Positions 1 through 8,441 of a stretch of DNA of 45,556 nt are shown here, piece by piece. Each line of letters opens with the position of its first letter. The first letter of the stretch is position 1. Position numbers and translations under genes: made by a program. The notes beneath the pieces were generated by a model. It saw only the letters and a list, made by a program, of their open reading frames with translations. It made no database searches and was not told where the DNA came from. The stretch spans positions 1 to 45,556 of the forward strand of contig NZ_VMNX01000052.1 in the NCBI RefSeq assembly GCF_009377235.1. Reading direction: 5' to 3'. Source of the stretch: Streptomyces acidicola (GTDB lineage Bacteria > Actinomycetota > Actinomycetes > Streptomycetales > Streptomycetaceae).

Positions 1-1800
1 CTCATAGGGGGCGAGGGCGGAGAGATCGGGGGGTTCGGCGATGCCGGCGGCTTCCACGGAGAGAGCTTCGACGACGACGGGGCGGTCGAGGGTGAAGGAG
101 TACGTGGCGCGATGACGTTCTTCGAAGGCCTGCCGCATGGTGGCGGGCCCCGCGAGCTCGACGGTGAGGGCCGTGTCGGTGCCGTCGTAGCGGAGCTGGG
201 CGCGGCGTGTGACACGGATGCGGTCCTCGGTGACGTCCTCGGCGAGGAGTTCGGCGCGGGCGGCGGCCTCCAGGTCGTCGGCGGTCCGCAGGACGCCCGG
301 CATCGAGGCGGGCTCCAGGGGGGCCTCGACGGACTGTTCGCGCATGGCCGTGGTGTGGGCGAGGCCGATGCCGAGCGCCGAGAGCACACCGGCCATGGGC
401 GGGACGAGGACCGTCCGGATGCCGAGCGAGTCGGCGACCATGCAGGCGTGCTGGCCGCCCGCACCACCGAAGGTGGTGAGGGCGTAGCGGGTGACGTCGT
501 GGCCCTTCTGGACCGAGATCCGCTTCACGGCATTGGCGATGTTGGCGACGGCGATGTGCAGGTAGCCCTCGGCCACCTGCTCGGGCGTGCGGTCGTCGCC
601 GGTCCGGTCGCGGATCTCACGCGCGAGGACGGCGAACCGGTCGCGGACGAGCGCGTCGTCGAGGGGCTGGTCTCCGTCGGTGCCGAACACGCGCGGGAAG
701 TGGCCGGGCTGGATGCGGCCGAGCATGACGTTGGCGTCGGTGACGGTGAGCGGGCCGCCGCCCCGGTAGCAGGCGGGCCCCGGGTCCGCGCCCGCCGAGT
801 CCGGCCCTACGCGGTAGCGGGAGCCGTCGAAGTGGAGGATGGAGCCACCGCCCGCCGCGACGGTGTGGATGTCCACCATGGGCGCGCGCAGCCGGACCCC
901 GGCGATCTGCGTGGTGAAGACGCGTTCGTACTCGCCCGCGAAGTGCGAGACGTCCGTGGACGTGCCGCCCATGTCGAAGCCGATGACGCGGTCGAAGCCG
1001 GCGAGTTGCGACATGCGGGCCATACCGACGATGCCGCCCGCAGGCCCGGAGAGGATGGCGTCCTTGCCGCGGAACTGTCCGGCCTCGGCGAGCCCGCCGT
1101 TGGACTGCATGAACATCAGCCGCACGCCCCGGAGTTCGTCGGCGACGTGCTGGACGTAGCGGCGCAGTACGGGCGACAGGTAGGCGTCGACGACGGCCGT
1201 GTCCCCGCGTGGGACGAGCTTCATCAGCGGGCTGACCTCACTGGAGAGCGAGATCTGCGGGAAGCCCGTGCGCCTGGCCAGCTCACCGACGGCCTGTTCG
1301 TGGGCGGGGTGGAGGTGGCTGTGCATGCAGACCACGGCGACAGCGCGGATCCCGCCGTCGTACGCCTCCCTGAGGGGCCCCGCGAGCGCGTCCAGGTCGG
1401 GGGCGTGGAGCACGGTGCCGTCGGCGGCGATGCGTTCGTCGACCTCGATGACGCGTTCGTACAGCAGCTCGGGGAGCTCGATGCGGCGGGCGAAGATACG
1501 GGGGCGGTTCTGGTAGGCGATGCGCAGGGCGTCGCGGAAGCCGCGGGTGATGACGAGGAGGGTGCGCTCGCCCTTGCGCTCCAGGAGGGCGTTGGTGGCG
1601 ACCGTGGTGCCCATGCGGACGGCGTCGACGGGGTCCCGGGAGCCGTCGAGAAGTTCACGGACACCGGCGACGGCCGCGTCGGCGTACCGCGCGGGATTGT
1701 CGGAGAGGAGCTTGTGTGTGAGCAGGCGGCCGTCCGGGCGACGCGCGACGATGTCGGTGAAGGTGCCGCCTCGGTCGACCCAGAACTGCCAGCCCGTCAC
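1..1800 (-). CDS. 5-oxoprolinase / hydantoinase A family protein, N-terminal 600 codons (cut by window edge)
   Basis: The minus-strand protein opens VTGWQFWVDRGGTFTDIVARR, the phosphate-binding start of the HyuA/OPLAH fold (ASKHA type). This family hydrolyses 5-oxo-L-proline to glutamate, or opens hydantoin rings, using ATP. Later segments typical of the family are a Gly-rich GPAGGIVG and a DMGGTSTDVSHF block near residues 325-350. The GTG at 1798-1800 is chosen because GGAG lies a few bases upstream and the conserved motif starts just after it. The frame is open to base 1, so the C-terminus is missing; many bacterial homologues are fused A+B proteins of about 1200 residues. It follows cvnC by 24 bp and is probably cotranscribed with the conservon. 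Substrate (oxoproline or hydantoin) cannot be settled from sequence. Confidence 0.88.
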   Translation of the reverse strand, partial: MTGWQFWVDRGGTFTDIVARRPDGRLLTHKLLSDNPARYADAAVAGVRELLDGSRDPVDAVRMGTTVATNALLERKGERTLLVITRGFRDALRIAYQNRPRIFARRIELPELLYERVIEVDERIAADGTVLHAPDLDALAGPLREAYDGGIRAVAVVCMHSHLHPAHEQAVGELARRTGFPQISLSSEVSPLMKLVPRGDTAVVDAYLSPVLRRYVQHVADELRGVRLMFMQSNGGLAEAGQFRGKDAILSGPAGGIVGMARMSQLAGFDRVIGFDMGGTSTDVSHFAGEYERVFTTQIAGVRLRAPMVDIHTVAAGGGSILHFDGSRYRVGPDSAGADPGPACYRGGGPLTVTDANVMLGRIQPGHFPRVFGTDGDQPLDDALVRDRFAVLAREIRDRTGDDRTPEQVAEGYLHIAVANIANAVKRISVQKGHDVTRYALTTFGGAGGQHACMVADSLGIRTVLVPPMAGVLSALGIGLAHTTAMREQSVEAPLEPASMPGVLRTADDLEAAARAELLAEDVTEDRIRVTRRAQLRYDGTDTALTVELAGPATMRQAFEERHRATYSFTLDRPVVVEALSVEAAGIAEPPDLSALAPYE

Positions 1801-1824
1801 TTCTCCACTCCGATTCCGCGCTGC

Positions 1825-2220
1825 TCAGAGCGCCCGGAGGCCGTTGATCACGTCGCGCAGAATACTCTCGTCGACCAGCTCCGCAGGAGGTACGGGGCGT
1901 GTCACGTGGACCAGTTCCTCGTCCACGAGGTCGCCCACGAGGACGCGTACCACTCCGACAGGCAGATCAAGTTCCGCGGCGAGTTCGGCCACCGACTGTG
2001 GGGTGTCACGGCAGAGTTCGACGATGTGCACATGCTCAGGGGCCAGCGAGTGGTCCGCCTCCTGGTCGTCCGCCCGGCTTTCCGCCACGACCACCGCGAT
2101 GAGGTCGAGGCGGTGCTGGACCGCATGGCTGGTGCGGCCCCGCGTCATGGCGTACGGACGGACCACGGGTCCGGCCTCGTCGTCGAACCAGTGGCTTCTT
2201 CCCTGACCGTCTCCGTTCAT
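1825..2220 (-). CDS. cvnC: DUF742 protein, conservon CvnC type
   Basis: This 131-aa protein matches the DUF742 family found as the third gene of Streptomyces conservons. It has a winged-helix-like core: residues near 75-110 read SVAELAAELDLPVGVVRVLVGDLVDEELV, a HTH-like pattern. The N-terminus (GRSHWFDDEAGPVVRPYAMTRGRT) is also typical. Family members work with a membrane histidine kinase, a roadblock protein and a small GTPase in a signalling complex at the membrane. It lies 18 bp downstream of cvnB. The gene expected next, the cvnD GTPase, is absent; the 5-oxoprolinase gene takes its place. Confidence 0.9.
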   Translation of the reverse strand: MNGDGQGRSHWFDDEAGPVVRPYAMTRGRTSHAVQHRLDLIAVVVAESRADDQEADHSLAPEHVHIVELCRDTPQSVAELAAELDLPVGVVRVLVGDLVDEELVHVTRPVPPAELVDESILRDVINGLRAL

Positions 2221-2238
2221 GACATCCCACTACCCGCC

Positions 2239-2670
2239 CTAGGACACATCGGTGCGCGGAGCGGCACCCAGATGTACGCCGACACGCTTCACGAGGAGCG
2301 TCATCTCGTACGCGATCTGCCCGATGTCCGCGTCGGCGTCCGCGAGGACGGCGAGGCAGCTGCCGTCGCCGGCGGCCGTGACGAACAGGAAGGCGTCGTC
2401 GAGCTCGACGACGGTCTGCCGGACGTTGCCCGCCTCGAAATGGCGTCCGACGCCCTTGGCCAGGCTGTGGAAACCCGAGGACACGGCCGCCAGGTGCTCG
2501 CTGTCCTCGCGGGTCAGATCCTTGGAGACGCCGGTGGGCAGCCCGTCGCTGGAGAGCACGAGTGCCTTGCGGATGCTGCCGACGCGCTCCACCAGATCGT
2601 CGAGGAGCCAGTTCAGCTCCTTCGACTGCGAGCCGGCGGCGATGGGCCCTGGGCCCTGCGGTGCGGTCAT
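2239..2670 (-). CDS. cvnB: Roadblock/LC7 domain protein, conservon CvnB type
   Basis: This 143-aa protein is a roadblock/LC7 (MglB-like) fold. The block NWLLDDLVERVGSIRKALVLSSDGLP (residues about 19-45) and the following helix-strand pattern are characteristic. In conservons this subunit is thought to act on or bind the partner GTPase and connect it to the kinase-like CvnA. Its ATG overlaps the cvnA stop codon (ATGA at 2667-2670), so translation is probably coupled. It ends in TAG 18 bp before cvnC. No GTPase partner is encoded next to it, so it may serve one encoded elsewhere. Confidence 0.92.
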   Translation of the reverse strand: MTAPQGPGPIAAGSQSKELNWLLDDLVERVGSIRKALVLSSDGLPTGVSKDLTREDSEHLAAVSSGFHSLAKGVGRHFEAGNVRQTVVELDDAFLFVTAAGDGSCLAVLADADADIGQIAYEMTLLVKRVGVHLGAAPRTDVS

Positions 2671-5495
2671 CGACCGTCCCCCTTAGTCGTTCCTGGTGCT
2701 GCGCCGTCCCGGGCGTCGTCGCCCGCGGCGTTCTCCTCGCGGCCGCGCTTCCAGCCCCGCTGGAGCGAGGCCATACGGCTGCGAACCTCGTCGGCGTCGC
2801 GTTGGGCGACGTCTGCCCGGTCCGGGCCGGCCTTGTCGGCGGCGCGCTGTGCGGGGCCGTCCTTCAGCTGCGGGGCCAGGTTGGCCTGTCGGACGCGTCG
2901 GGGAAGCGGCATGCTTCCTGATTCTGCCTCGCCGCGCGTGGTGTCCGAGCCCGGGGTGCCCCCGGCAGCAGGGCCCGGCGGGGTCGTACGACGGCGCTGG
3001 GGCAGCACGGGCGGCTCGTCGGCCGCGCGGGGGAGGGAATCCCTGCTGTCTGCGGCCCGGAGGGCCGACAGCCCCGGCCGGTCACCCCGTCGGGCCGACA
3101 GCGGCTTCGGCTCCTCCGGGCCGGCCTGCGCCGGCTCGCGGCTCTCCGGGACCTCCTCGTCGTCGCGTCGGGACCTCTCCGCCACGGGGCGGCCGTGGGA
3201 GCTGACGAGCTTGGGCACACGGCGCCGCGGCAGCGGTGCGGGGTCGCCCGGCTGGTCGGTGTCCGCGGCACCGGGGCGGGCGGGCTCTCCCCGGCCCTCG
3301 CGTTGCTGCGGCTGCTCACTGGGGACACCGGCGATGGAGCGGCGGGGCCGGAACAGACCGCCGCGTTCGCCGTCCTCGTCGTCGAGGGCGCCCGGGAAGG
3401 CTCCGAACGCGGCGTCCAGGCCGACCGGCGCGCCGATGTCGACCGAGGCCTCCAGCTCGATGGGGCCGTCCAGCAGGACGGCCGGGAGGCCGGGGAGCCG
3501 CACGGGTACGTCGGCCAGGGCCGCCTGGCGCTCCGCCTCGAGCTCGGCCTCCCTGGAGGGATGCGCCCGGTCGAGACGGAAGCCGATGCCGTTGGTGTCC
3601 GGAACGTCGTCCGTGAGCAGGGCGTCGGGGATGAAGACGACGGCGGTGGTGCCGCCGTACGGCGAGGGCTGCAGCGAGACGCGGACATTCTGCCGCTGGG
3701 CCAGCCGGCTGACCACGAACAGGCCGAGCCGGTCGGTGTCGGACAGTTCGAACTCGGGGGTCTCGGCGAGCCGCAGGTTCGCTTCGAGGAGGGCCTCGGC
3801 CGCCATGCCCAGACCCCGGTCGTGGATCTCCAGAGTGAAGCCGTTGGCGACGCGCTCACCCAGGACCTGTACGGCGGTGTGCGGGGGCGAGAACACCGTG
3901 GCGTTCTCCAGGAGTTCGGCCACGAGGTGGGTGAGGTCGGCGACCGCCGGGCCGGTGACGGCGACGCGGGGCAGCCGGCGGACCTCGATGCGCTCGTAGT
4001 CCTCCACCTCGGCGACGGAGGCGCGCACGATGTCCATGAGCTGGATGGGTTTGCGCCACTGTCGGGACGGTGCGGCGCCGGAGAGGATGACCAGACCCTC
4101 GGCGTGGCGGCGCATACGCGTCGTGAGGTGGTCGAGGCGGAACAGGTCGGCGAGTTCCTCGGTGTCCTCGGTGCGGCGCTCCATCGTGTCGAGGAGGGTG
4201 AGCTGCTTGTGGAGCAGGACCTGGCTGCGGCGGGCGAGGTTGACGAACACCTCGGAGATTCCGTCGCGGAGTTCGGACTGCTTGACGGCGGCCTCGACCG
4301 CGGCGCGCTGGAGGGTGTTGACGGCCTGGCCGACCTCACCCATCTCGGTCTTGGCGTACTCCAGGCGTGGGGCCTCGGTCTCCACGTCGATCTTCTCGCC
4401 CGCGGACAACCTCCGCATCACGCTGGGCAGACGGACACCGGCGGCCTCGCTTGCGTCCTGGCGCAGCCGCCGCAGATCGCGCACCAGGGACCGGCCGATG
4501 CGCACCGACATGAAGAGCGAGAACAGCAGGGCGAGGAGGCCGAGGACACCGGCGATGACGGCCTTGAGGACGACGTTGACGACGAGGGGCCGGACCCGCT
4601 CCTGGAACCGGTCGCTCGCCTGGACGTTGAGGGCGGCGAGTTCGTCGAGGACATCTCCGGCCGCGCTGTCCCAGGTCTTCGCGGTGACCCCGCCCGGTTT
4701 GCCGGGCTCGGCGTTGATGACGGACTGCTCGATCACCCGCAGGGGGCCGGTACCCGCGTTGTTCCAGTACCCCTCGAAGCGGTCGCGTTCCGTGGCGGGC
4801 AGCAGCGGCAGGTTGGCCTCGTACATCAGCGTGCGCTGGGCGATCAGGTCGGAGACGTCCCGGATCTCGTCACGCGTGATGCTGCCCGAGACGAGCCCGG
4901 AGCCGAGGAGGGCGTCCTCGCGGGAGAGCAGTTCACGGGCGCGGGCCACGTTGACGAGGGCGCGGCCCTCCTTGTCCATCTCCACGTTGTCCAGGACCTG
5001 GAGGTTGGCCAGGAGGACGTAACAGGGGTCCACGAGGCGGTTGTAGAGGTCGAGGGCCTGGGAGACGTTGACGGTGCCCTGCTCGACGCTGCTGCGCAGG
5101 GAGGTGAGGCCGTCGAGGGCGTCCAGGATCGCGGTGAGGCGTGTGGACGTGGCCTCGCCCATCTCGTCCTGTACGTCGCCGTCCTCCGACTTCTCCCGGA
5201 TGGTGGCGACGGCCTTGTCGGTGGCGTTACGGCTGCGCTTCAGTGCGGTCAGCGCCTCGGAGGCGCGAGGGTCGGCGAGGTAGACGAGAGTCTGGCGGCG
5301 TTCCTCCTGGAGGACCCGGACGGTGTCCTCAGTGGGGTAGCCGACCTCCTCGACGACGTAGGAGACCGTGAAGAGCTCATTGACATCACGGACCGTGAGG
5401 TACGTGGCGAAGGCCCAGATGCCTGCCAGGGACAGCAGGGGCACGAGAAGCAGCGCCACGATCTTCCGGCGGATGGACTTCCCGCGAAAGCGCAT
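2667..5495 (-). CDS. cvnA: Nitrate/nitrite-sensor-like histidine kinase, conservon CvnA type
   Basis: This 942-aa membrane sensor has TM1 at about residues 10-32, a long extracytoplasmic helical region of NIT (nitrate/nitrite-sensing-like) type, TM2 at about 310-335, a HAMP-like linker and a GHKL ATPase domain at about 500-640. The N box reads ELLENATVFSP and the G1 box EIHDRGLGM. After about residue 650 the protein is Pro/Arg/Glu-rich and probably disordered, as in other CvnA proteins. The start at 5495 is preferred over an upstream ATG at 5549 because GGGGGAGG precedes it and TM1 then lies at the N-terminus. It heads the cvnABC operon. No clear H-box phospho-acceptor was identified, in line with CvnA being kinase-like; the ligand is unknown. 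Confidence 0.9.
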   Translation of the reverse strand: MRFRGKSIRRKIVALLLVPLLSLAGIWAFATYLTVRDVNELFTVSYVVEEVGYPTEDTVRVLQEERRQTLVYLADPRASEALTALKRSRNATDKAVATIREKSEDGDVQDEMGEATSTRLTAILDALDGLTSLRSSVEQGTVNVSQALDLYNRLVDPCYVLLANLQVLDNVEMDKEGRALVNVARARELLSREDALLGSGLVSGSITRDEIRDVSDLIAQRTLMYEANLPLLPATERDRFEGYWNNAGTGPLRVIEQSVINAEPGKPGGVTAKTWDSAAGDVLDELAALNVQASDRFQERVRPLVVNVVLKAVIAGVLGLLALLFSLFMSVRIGRSLVRDLRRLRQDASEAAGVRLPSVMRRLSAGEKIDVETEAPRLEYAKTEMGEVGQAVNTLQRAAVEAAVKQSELRDGISEVFVNLARRSQVLLHKQLTLLDTMERRTEDTEELADLFRLDHLTTRMRRHAEGLVILSGAAPSRQWRKPIQLMDIVRASVAEVEDYERIEVRRLPRVAVTGPAVADLTHLVAELLENATVFSPPHTAVQVLGERVANGFTLEIHDRGLGMAAEALLEANLRLAETPEFELSDTDRLGLFVVSRLAQRQNVRVSLQPSPYGGTTAVVFIPDALLTDDVPDTNGIGFRLDRAHPSREAELEAERQAALADVPVRLPGLPAVLLDGPIELEASVDIGAPVGLDAAFGAFPGALDDEDGERGGLFRPRRSIAGVPSEQPQQREGRGEPARPGAADTDQPGDPAPLPRRRVPKLVSSHGRPVAERSRRDDEEVPESREPAQAGPEEPKPLSARRGDRPGLSALRAADSRDSLPRAADEPPVLPQRRRTTPPGPAAGGTPGSDTTRGEAESGSMPLPRRVRQANLAPQLKDGPAQRAADKAGPDRADVAQRDADEVRSRMASLQRGWKRGREENAAGDDARDGAAPGTTKGDGR

Positions 5496-5916
5496 GGCCT
5501 CCCCCAGCTCGGCCCCCTCCGCACCGGGGGCACACACGTACGTCAACAAACTTGCGTGAGCCTACTACTGGGACACAGGTAACTCGAAGGGCAGTCCGGG
5601 CGCGCACCGCGCGTGCGGGGAACGAGACATGGGGAGTTGTCCGTTCATTACGGGAGATTGCCTCCCGCTGTCGGCACTGGGGGCGATCACATCCCGTCGG
5701 AGAACTTTGCCGGTTGGCCGGAATCCATCGTTCGCCGGGAATCTTCTTCGAGTGTCGGTCGTCTTTCTGTACAGGATTTGGGGGCAGCATCGACCGTCGG
5801 CGCGCATGCCGCGCTCAGGCGGCGTAAATCGACGTAAGCCGGGCAGTCGGAGGGGTGCCGGGGCCTGGTGCGCCCGGAGAGGGAGCTGTCTGCCGGCGGT
5901 GGGGAGGACAGAGTTG
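5496..5916. other. Divergent intergenic region between cvnA and a small membrane protein gene
   Basis: This 421-bp region lies between the minus-strand cvnA start and the plus-strand gene at 5917. No convincing coding sequence was found: open frames crossing it lack family features and a good ribosome binding site. It should contain both divergent promoters, but I could not fix convincing -35/-10 pairs. The plus-strand gene has GGGGAGGA at 5901-5908 as its ribosome binding site. Confidence 0.5.
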
Positions 5917-6480
5917 ATGGGCACGGCGGAGCGGCGCGTGGCGCCCGGAGACGGCGTGACGGCGCCCGAGAGGGAGCAGGGCCGGGAGATCGGCTCGGAT
6001 CCGGGCGTCCCGTCGGGTGCCGCGCTCCGGCAGAGCGACCCGGTGGGCGGGCAGGGCGAACGGAGCGGCGCCGAGGGCCGGCCGTACTACCGGCCTTTAT
6101 GGATCGAGGAGCCCGCGCGGAAGCGGCGGTTGCCGGATCCGGTGCGGACGGCAGCCGTGCGCGCGGTGCTCATCACCGCGGTCACCCTGATCCAGGCGAT
6201 GGTGGCGTTCCTGTGCACAATGGCCGGTTCCTGGCTGGCGTTCCCCATGGTCCTCAGCAGTGTCACCAGCACCGTCGTGGCGACCTGGGGTGTGCTGGAC
6301 GTGTGGGTGACACGACAGGTGTGGAACCAGCGGAACGGGGTGGTGTCGGTCCCCAGCAGCACGGCTCGTGCCCTGCGCCGGGAGCGCCGCAGGGCGCGCC
6401 GGCAGGAGCGGTCCGCGGCACGGAGTCAGGAGCGAATACGTCGGCGGCAGGCCCGAGCCGGGCAGTTGTCGCACTCGTAG
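5917..6480 (+). CDS. Small two-TM membrane protein, function unknown
   Basis: This 187-aa protein starts MGTAERRVAPGDGVTAPERE. It has a hydrophilic, probably disordered N-terminal 60 residues, then a YYRPLWIEEPARKRRLPDPVRT motif. Two hydrophobic segments follow: VRAVLITAVTLIQAMVAFLC and SWLAFPMVLSSVTSTVVATW. The C-terminal 45 residues are very Arg-rich (RRERRRARRQERSAARSQER). The ATG at 5917 has GGGGAGGA 8 bp upstream; a longer frame starting at 5629 lacks such a site. It is divergent from cvnA. I do not recognise a named family. The basic tail would probably lie in the cytoplasm and may contact anionic lipid or nucleic acid. Confidence 0.75.
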   Translation: MGTAERRVAPGDGVTAPEREQGREIGSDPGVPSGAALRQSDPVGGQGERSGAEGRPYYRPLWIEEPARKRRLPDPVRTAAVRAVLITAVTLIQAMVAFLCTMAGSWLAFPMVLSSVTSTVVATWGVLDVWVTRQVWNQRNGVVSVPSSTARALRRERRRARRQERSAARSQERIRRRQARAGQLSHS

Positions 6481-6516
6481 AGCTCACCGGACCGGCGAGA
6501 CCCTGCCGCCTGTGAC

Positions 6517-6546
6517 CCGTGCCGCCGGTTACCCGTCACGGCACGG
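6517..6546. terminator. Inverted repeat between converging genes, probable bidirectional terminator
   Basis: CCGTGCCG at 6517-6524 pairs perfectly with CGGCACGG at 6539-6546, leaving a 14-nt loop. It sits between the stop of the plus-strand membrane protein (6480) and the stop of the minus-strand reductase (6536-6538), overlapping the latter. There is no T-run, which is common for actinobacterial terminators. Confidence 0.45.
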
Positions 6547-7750
6547 CCGGCTCCGCCTCGCTTGCCGTTCGCATCAGTGCGCGTCTCGCCCGCATGAAGG
6601 GGCGGGGGCGGTCGACGGAGAGTACGGCTGTCGCCCGGCCGTCGCGTTCGTACACGGCGAGGAAGCCCCCTTCGGCGAGTGCGCCCTCGGTGACGCGGAC
6701 GGTGTCGCCGTCGTTGCGTCGGCCGGCGAACTGGATGCGGGCTCCGTACTGGTCGGACCAGAAGTAGGGGACCGAGCGGACGGGTTCCACCGTGCGTCCG
6801 GCAAGCAGGTTCCGCACGGCGACGCGCGGTTGCTCGGTGGCGGATGTCCAGTGTTCGACACGCCTGCCGCCGACACGGGCGACGTCGCCGACGGCGACCA
6901 CCTGTGGCAGCCCCGTCGCACAGCCGTCGTCGCAGAGAACGCCGTCGTGCAGGCCGAGCGTGGAGCCCGCCAGCCAGCCGGTGTTGGGGGTGGCACCGAT
7001 ACCGACGATCACGGTGTCGGCGGGGAGGAGGCGGCCGTCGGAGAGTTCGACACCAGTGACACCACCGACACCGGTGACGCGCGTGGCACCCGTGACACCA
7101 CCGGCGCCGGCGCCGGCGTGCAGTCGGGCCACCCCGGTGCCGGTCACCAGGGCGGCTCCCCCGCGGCGGTGCAACGTGGCGCACACCGCGGCCATCTCCG
7201 GGCCCAGTTGGGGCACGAGCGGCAGAGGGGCCGCTTCGACGACGGTGACGTCATGGCCGAGGGCCGTGCACGAGGAGGCGGTCTCCGCTCCGATGAAGCC
7301 GCCGCCGATGACGACCACACGGCGCGGGCCGTCGGAGAGTTCGTCACGCAGGGCGCGGGCGTCGTCAAGGGTGCGCAGGGTGTGCACGCCCGTGAGTGCG
7401 TCGCCCGGGAGGCGGCGCGCCGACGCTCCGGTGGCGATGACGACGCCGTCCGTGGAGACCGTGCGGCCGTCGCCGAGGAGTACGGTGCGGCCTCTGGCGT
7501 CGAGCCCTCGGGCCCGGACGCCCAGCAGCCACTCGGCGTCGAGTTCGGCGACCTCCTCGGAGTCGGTCAGGGCGAGTTGTTCCTCGTCGGCCTTCCCGGT
7601 GAGGAAGTCCTTGGACAGGGGCGGCCGGTCGTAGGGGTGGTGTGGTTCCTCCCCGACGATCACCAGCCGCCCGTCGAATCCCTGAGCGCGCAGTTCGCGG
7701 GCCGCGTACACCCCGGAGAGCGAGGCTCCGACGACGGTCACCGTCCTCAT
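6536..7750 (-). CDS. FAD/NAD(P)H ferredoxin reductase (BphA4 type)
   Basis: This 404-aa flavoprotein has an N-terminal FAD-binding Rossmann motif (VVGASLSGVYAARELR), the PPLSK motif typical of oxygenase-coupled ferredoxin reductases, and a second NAD(P)-binding motif (VVIGGGFIGAETASSC, about residues 140-155). Its C-terminus (VPYFWSDQYGARIQFAGR) is also typical of the BphA4/putidaredoxin reductase class. The enzyme moves electrons from NAD(P)H to a small ferredoxin. The start at 7750 has GGAAGGG upstream; an in-frame extension to 7849 has no matching features. The gene follows the Rieske ferredoxin gene by about 60 bp. With that ferredoxin it is the likely electron supply for the Rieske oxygenase at 14619-15863. 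Residues near 235-255 hold a low-complexity Gly/Thr/Val stretch (GAGAGGVTGATRVTGVGGVTG), which is unusual. Confidence 0.9.
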   Translation of the reverse strand: MRTVTVVGASLSGVYAARELRAQGFDGRLVIVGEEPHHPYDRPPLSKDFLTGKADEEQLALTDSEEVAELDAEWLLGVRARGLDARGRTVLLGDGRTVSTDGVVIATGASARRLPGDALTGVHTLRTLDDARALRDELSDGPRRVVVIGGGFIGAETASSCTALGHDVTVVEAAPLPLVPQLGPEMAAVCATLHRRGGAALVTGTGVARLHAGAGAGGVTGATRVTGVGGVTGVELSDGRLLPADTVIVGIGATPNTGWLAGSTLGLHDGVLCDDGCATGLPQVVAVGDVARVGGRRVEHWTSATEQPRVAVRNLLAGRTVEPVRSVPYFWSDQYGARIQFAGRRNDGDTVRVTEGALAEGGFLAVYERDGRATAVLSVDRPRPFMRARRALMRTASEAEPAVP

Positions 7751-7811
7751 GAGGCGTGCCCTTCCGGCCGTACGCGCCATGTGTGAGCGGCGCCCCTCAC
7801 GGTGGTGTCGC

Positions 7812-8132
7812 TCACGCCGCCGTCCCCTCCTCGATGGTGAGGTGCACATGGACGACGCCGTCCTCCACGCTCACCCGGTGCGTACGGACGGGGCGGCGGG
7901 CGGGAAGGCAGGTGGGCTTCCCCGTGCGGAGGTCGAATGACGCGGCGTGGAGCGGGCATTCGACCAGACAGCCCTCCAGCCAGCCCTCCGAGAGGGAGGC
8001 GTCCTGGTGGGTGCAGGTGTCGTCGACGGCGTAGAGCTCACCGTCGGCGTTGAACACGGCGATGGGCGGTGTGGTGTCGATACGGACGGACTCGCCCATG
8101 GGGAGGTCTTCAAGACGGCAGACGGTTATCAC
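7812..8132 (-). CDS. Rieske-type [2Fe-2S] ferredoxin
   Basis: This 106-aa protein carries both Rieske cluster motifs: C40-T-H42 (VDDTCTHQDASLSEG) and C59-P-L-H62 (CLVECPLHAASFD), separated by 16 residues. It is a soluble BphA3-type ferredoxin that passes electrons from a reductase to a ring- or methyl-group-hydroxylating oxygenase. The GTG at 8130-8132 (protein VITVCRLEDLP) is chosen because GGAGGGGGG lies just upstream; an ATG at 8183 would add 17 residues without family similarity. The reductase follows immediately. The promoter probably lies in 8327-8356, within the putative IclR operator, so the pair is likely co-regulated with the betaine genes. Confidence 0.9.
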   Translation of the reverse strand: MITVCRLEDLPMGESVRIDTTPPIAVFNADGELYAVDDTCTHQDASLSEGWLEGCLVECPLHAASFDLRTGKPTCLPARRPVRTHRVSVEDGVVHVHLTIEEGTAA

Positions 8133-8290
8133 GTGGCCCCCCTCCAGGTCCGGGACGCGCGGTCCGGGACCTTGTTGGTCCATGCAGTCAGAGAGTGCGG
8201 ACCGTCGTTGGTCCAGAGGTGCAGCGGTGTTCCGCAGGGTCAGGACGGAGCGAATCTGCGGATCTGCTGTGGTTCCGGCTGTGCGGGACC

Positions 8291-8318
8291 TTGGCGGTCC
8301 GGGACTCTTCGGTAAAAT
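8291..8318 (+). promoter_or_regulatory. Putative iclR promoter
   Basis: TTGGCG at 8291-8296 and TAAAAT at 8313-8318 are separated by 16 bp and resemble a housekeeping-sigma promoter. The putative IclR operator starts three bases downstream, where it could block initiation, suggesting autoregulation. Confidence 0.5.
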
Positions 8319-8320
8319 GA

Positions 8321-8359
8321 TGTTTCATATAGCGCACGAAGGAGCGCTATGCGCAACAG
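8321..8359. promoter_or_regulatory. Putative IclR operator, site A (direct repeats 19 bp apart)
   Basis: GCGCA at 8332-8336 and GCGCAACAG at 8351-8359 are spaced 19 bp apart. The same arrangement, with the same spacing and the shared 10-mer TGCGCAACAG, recurs at 9545-9583 upstream of the mycothiol dehydrogenase gene. The left flanks also agree at 7 of 10 positions (TGTTTCATAT against TGTCTCTCAT). A further inverted repeat TAGCGC/GCGCTA lies within site A at 8330-8349. The location between divergent promoters beside the iclR gene supports an operator role. Confidence 0.55.
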
Positions 8360-8441
8360 AATCCGGGCGGGACAACCATCGCGTCAAGAGTTTCCCGCAG
8401 ATGCGGCCCAAAGAGGGCCGTCAGGTGGTGAGAGTTGACCC

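Larger units (their letters stand above)
8133..8441. other. Divergent regulatory region between Rieske ferredoxin and iclR genes
   Basis: This 309-bp region holds no gene. On the plus strand TTGGCG (8291-8296), a 16-bp spacer and TAAAAT (8313-8318) look like the iclR promoter. On the minus strand TTGCGC (8356-8351), 18 bp and CTATAT (8332-8327) look like the ferredoxin promoter. Both abut or overlap the direct-repeat element at 8321-8359. Confidence 0.5.

Noticed and set aside
112..5582. Very long plus-strand open frames of about 1295 and 795 codons opposite the oxoprolinase and cvn genes
   Set aside because: They mirror the minus-strand genes, have no family motifs or ribosome binding sites, and exist because stop codons are rare on the opposite strand of GC-rich coding DNA.
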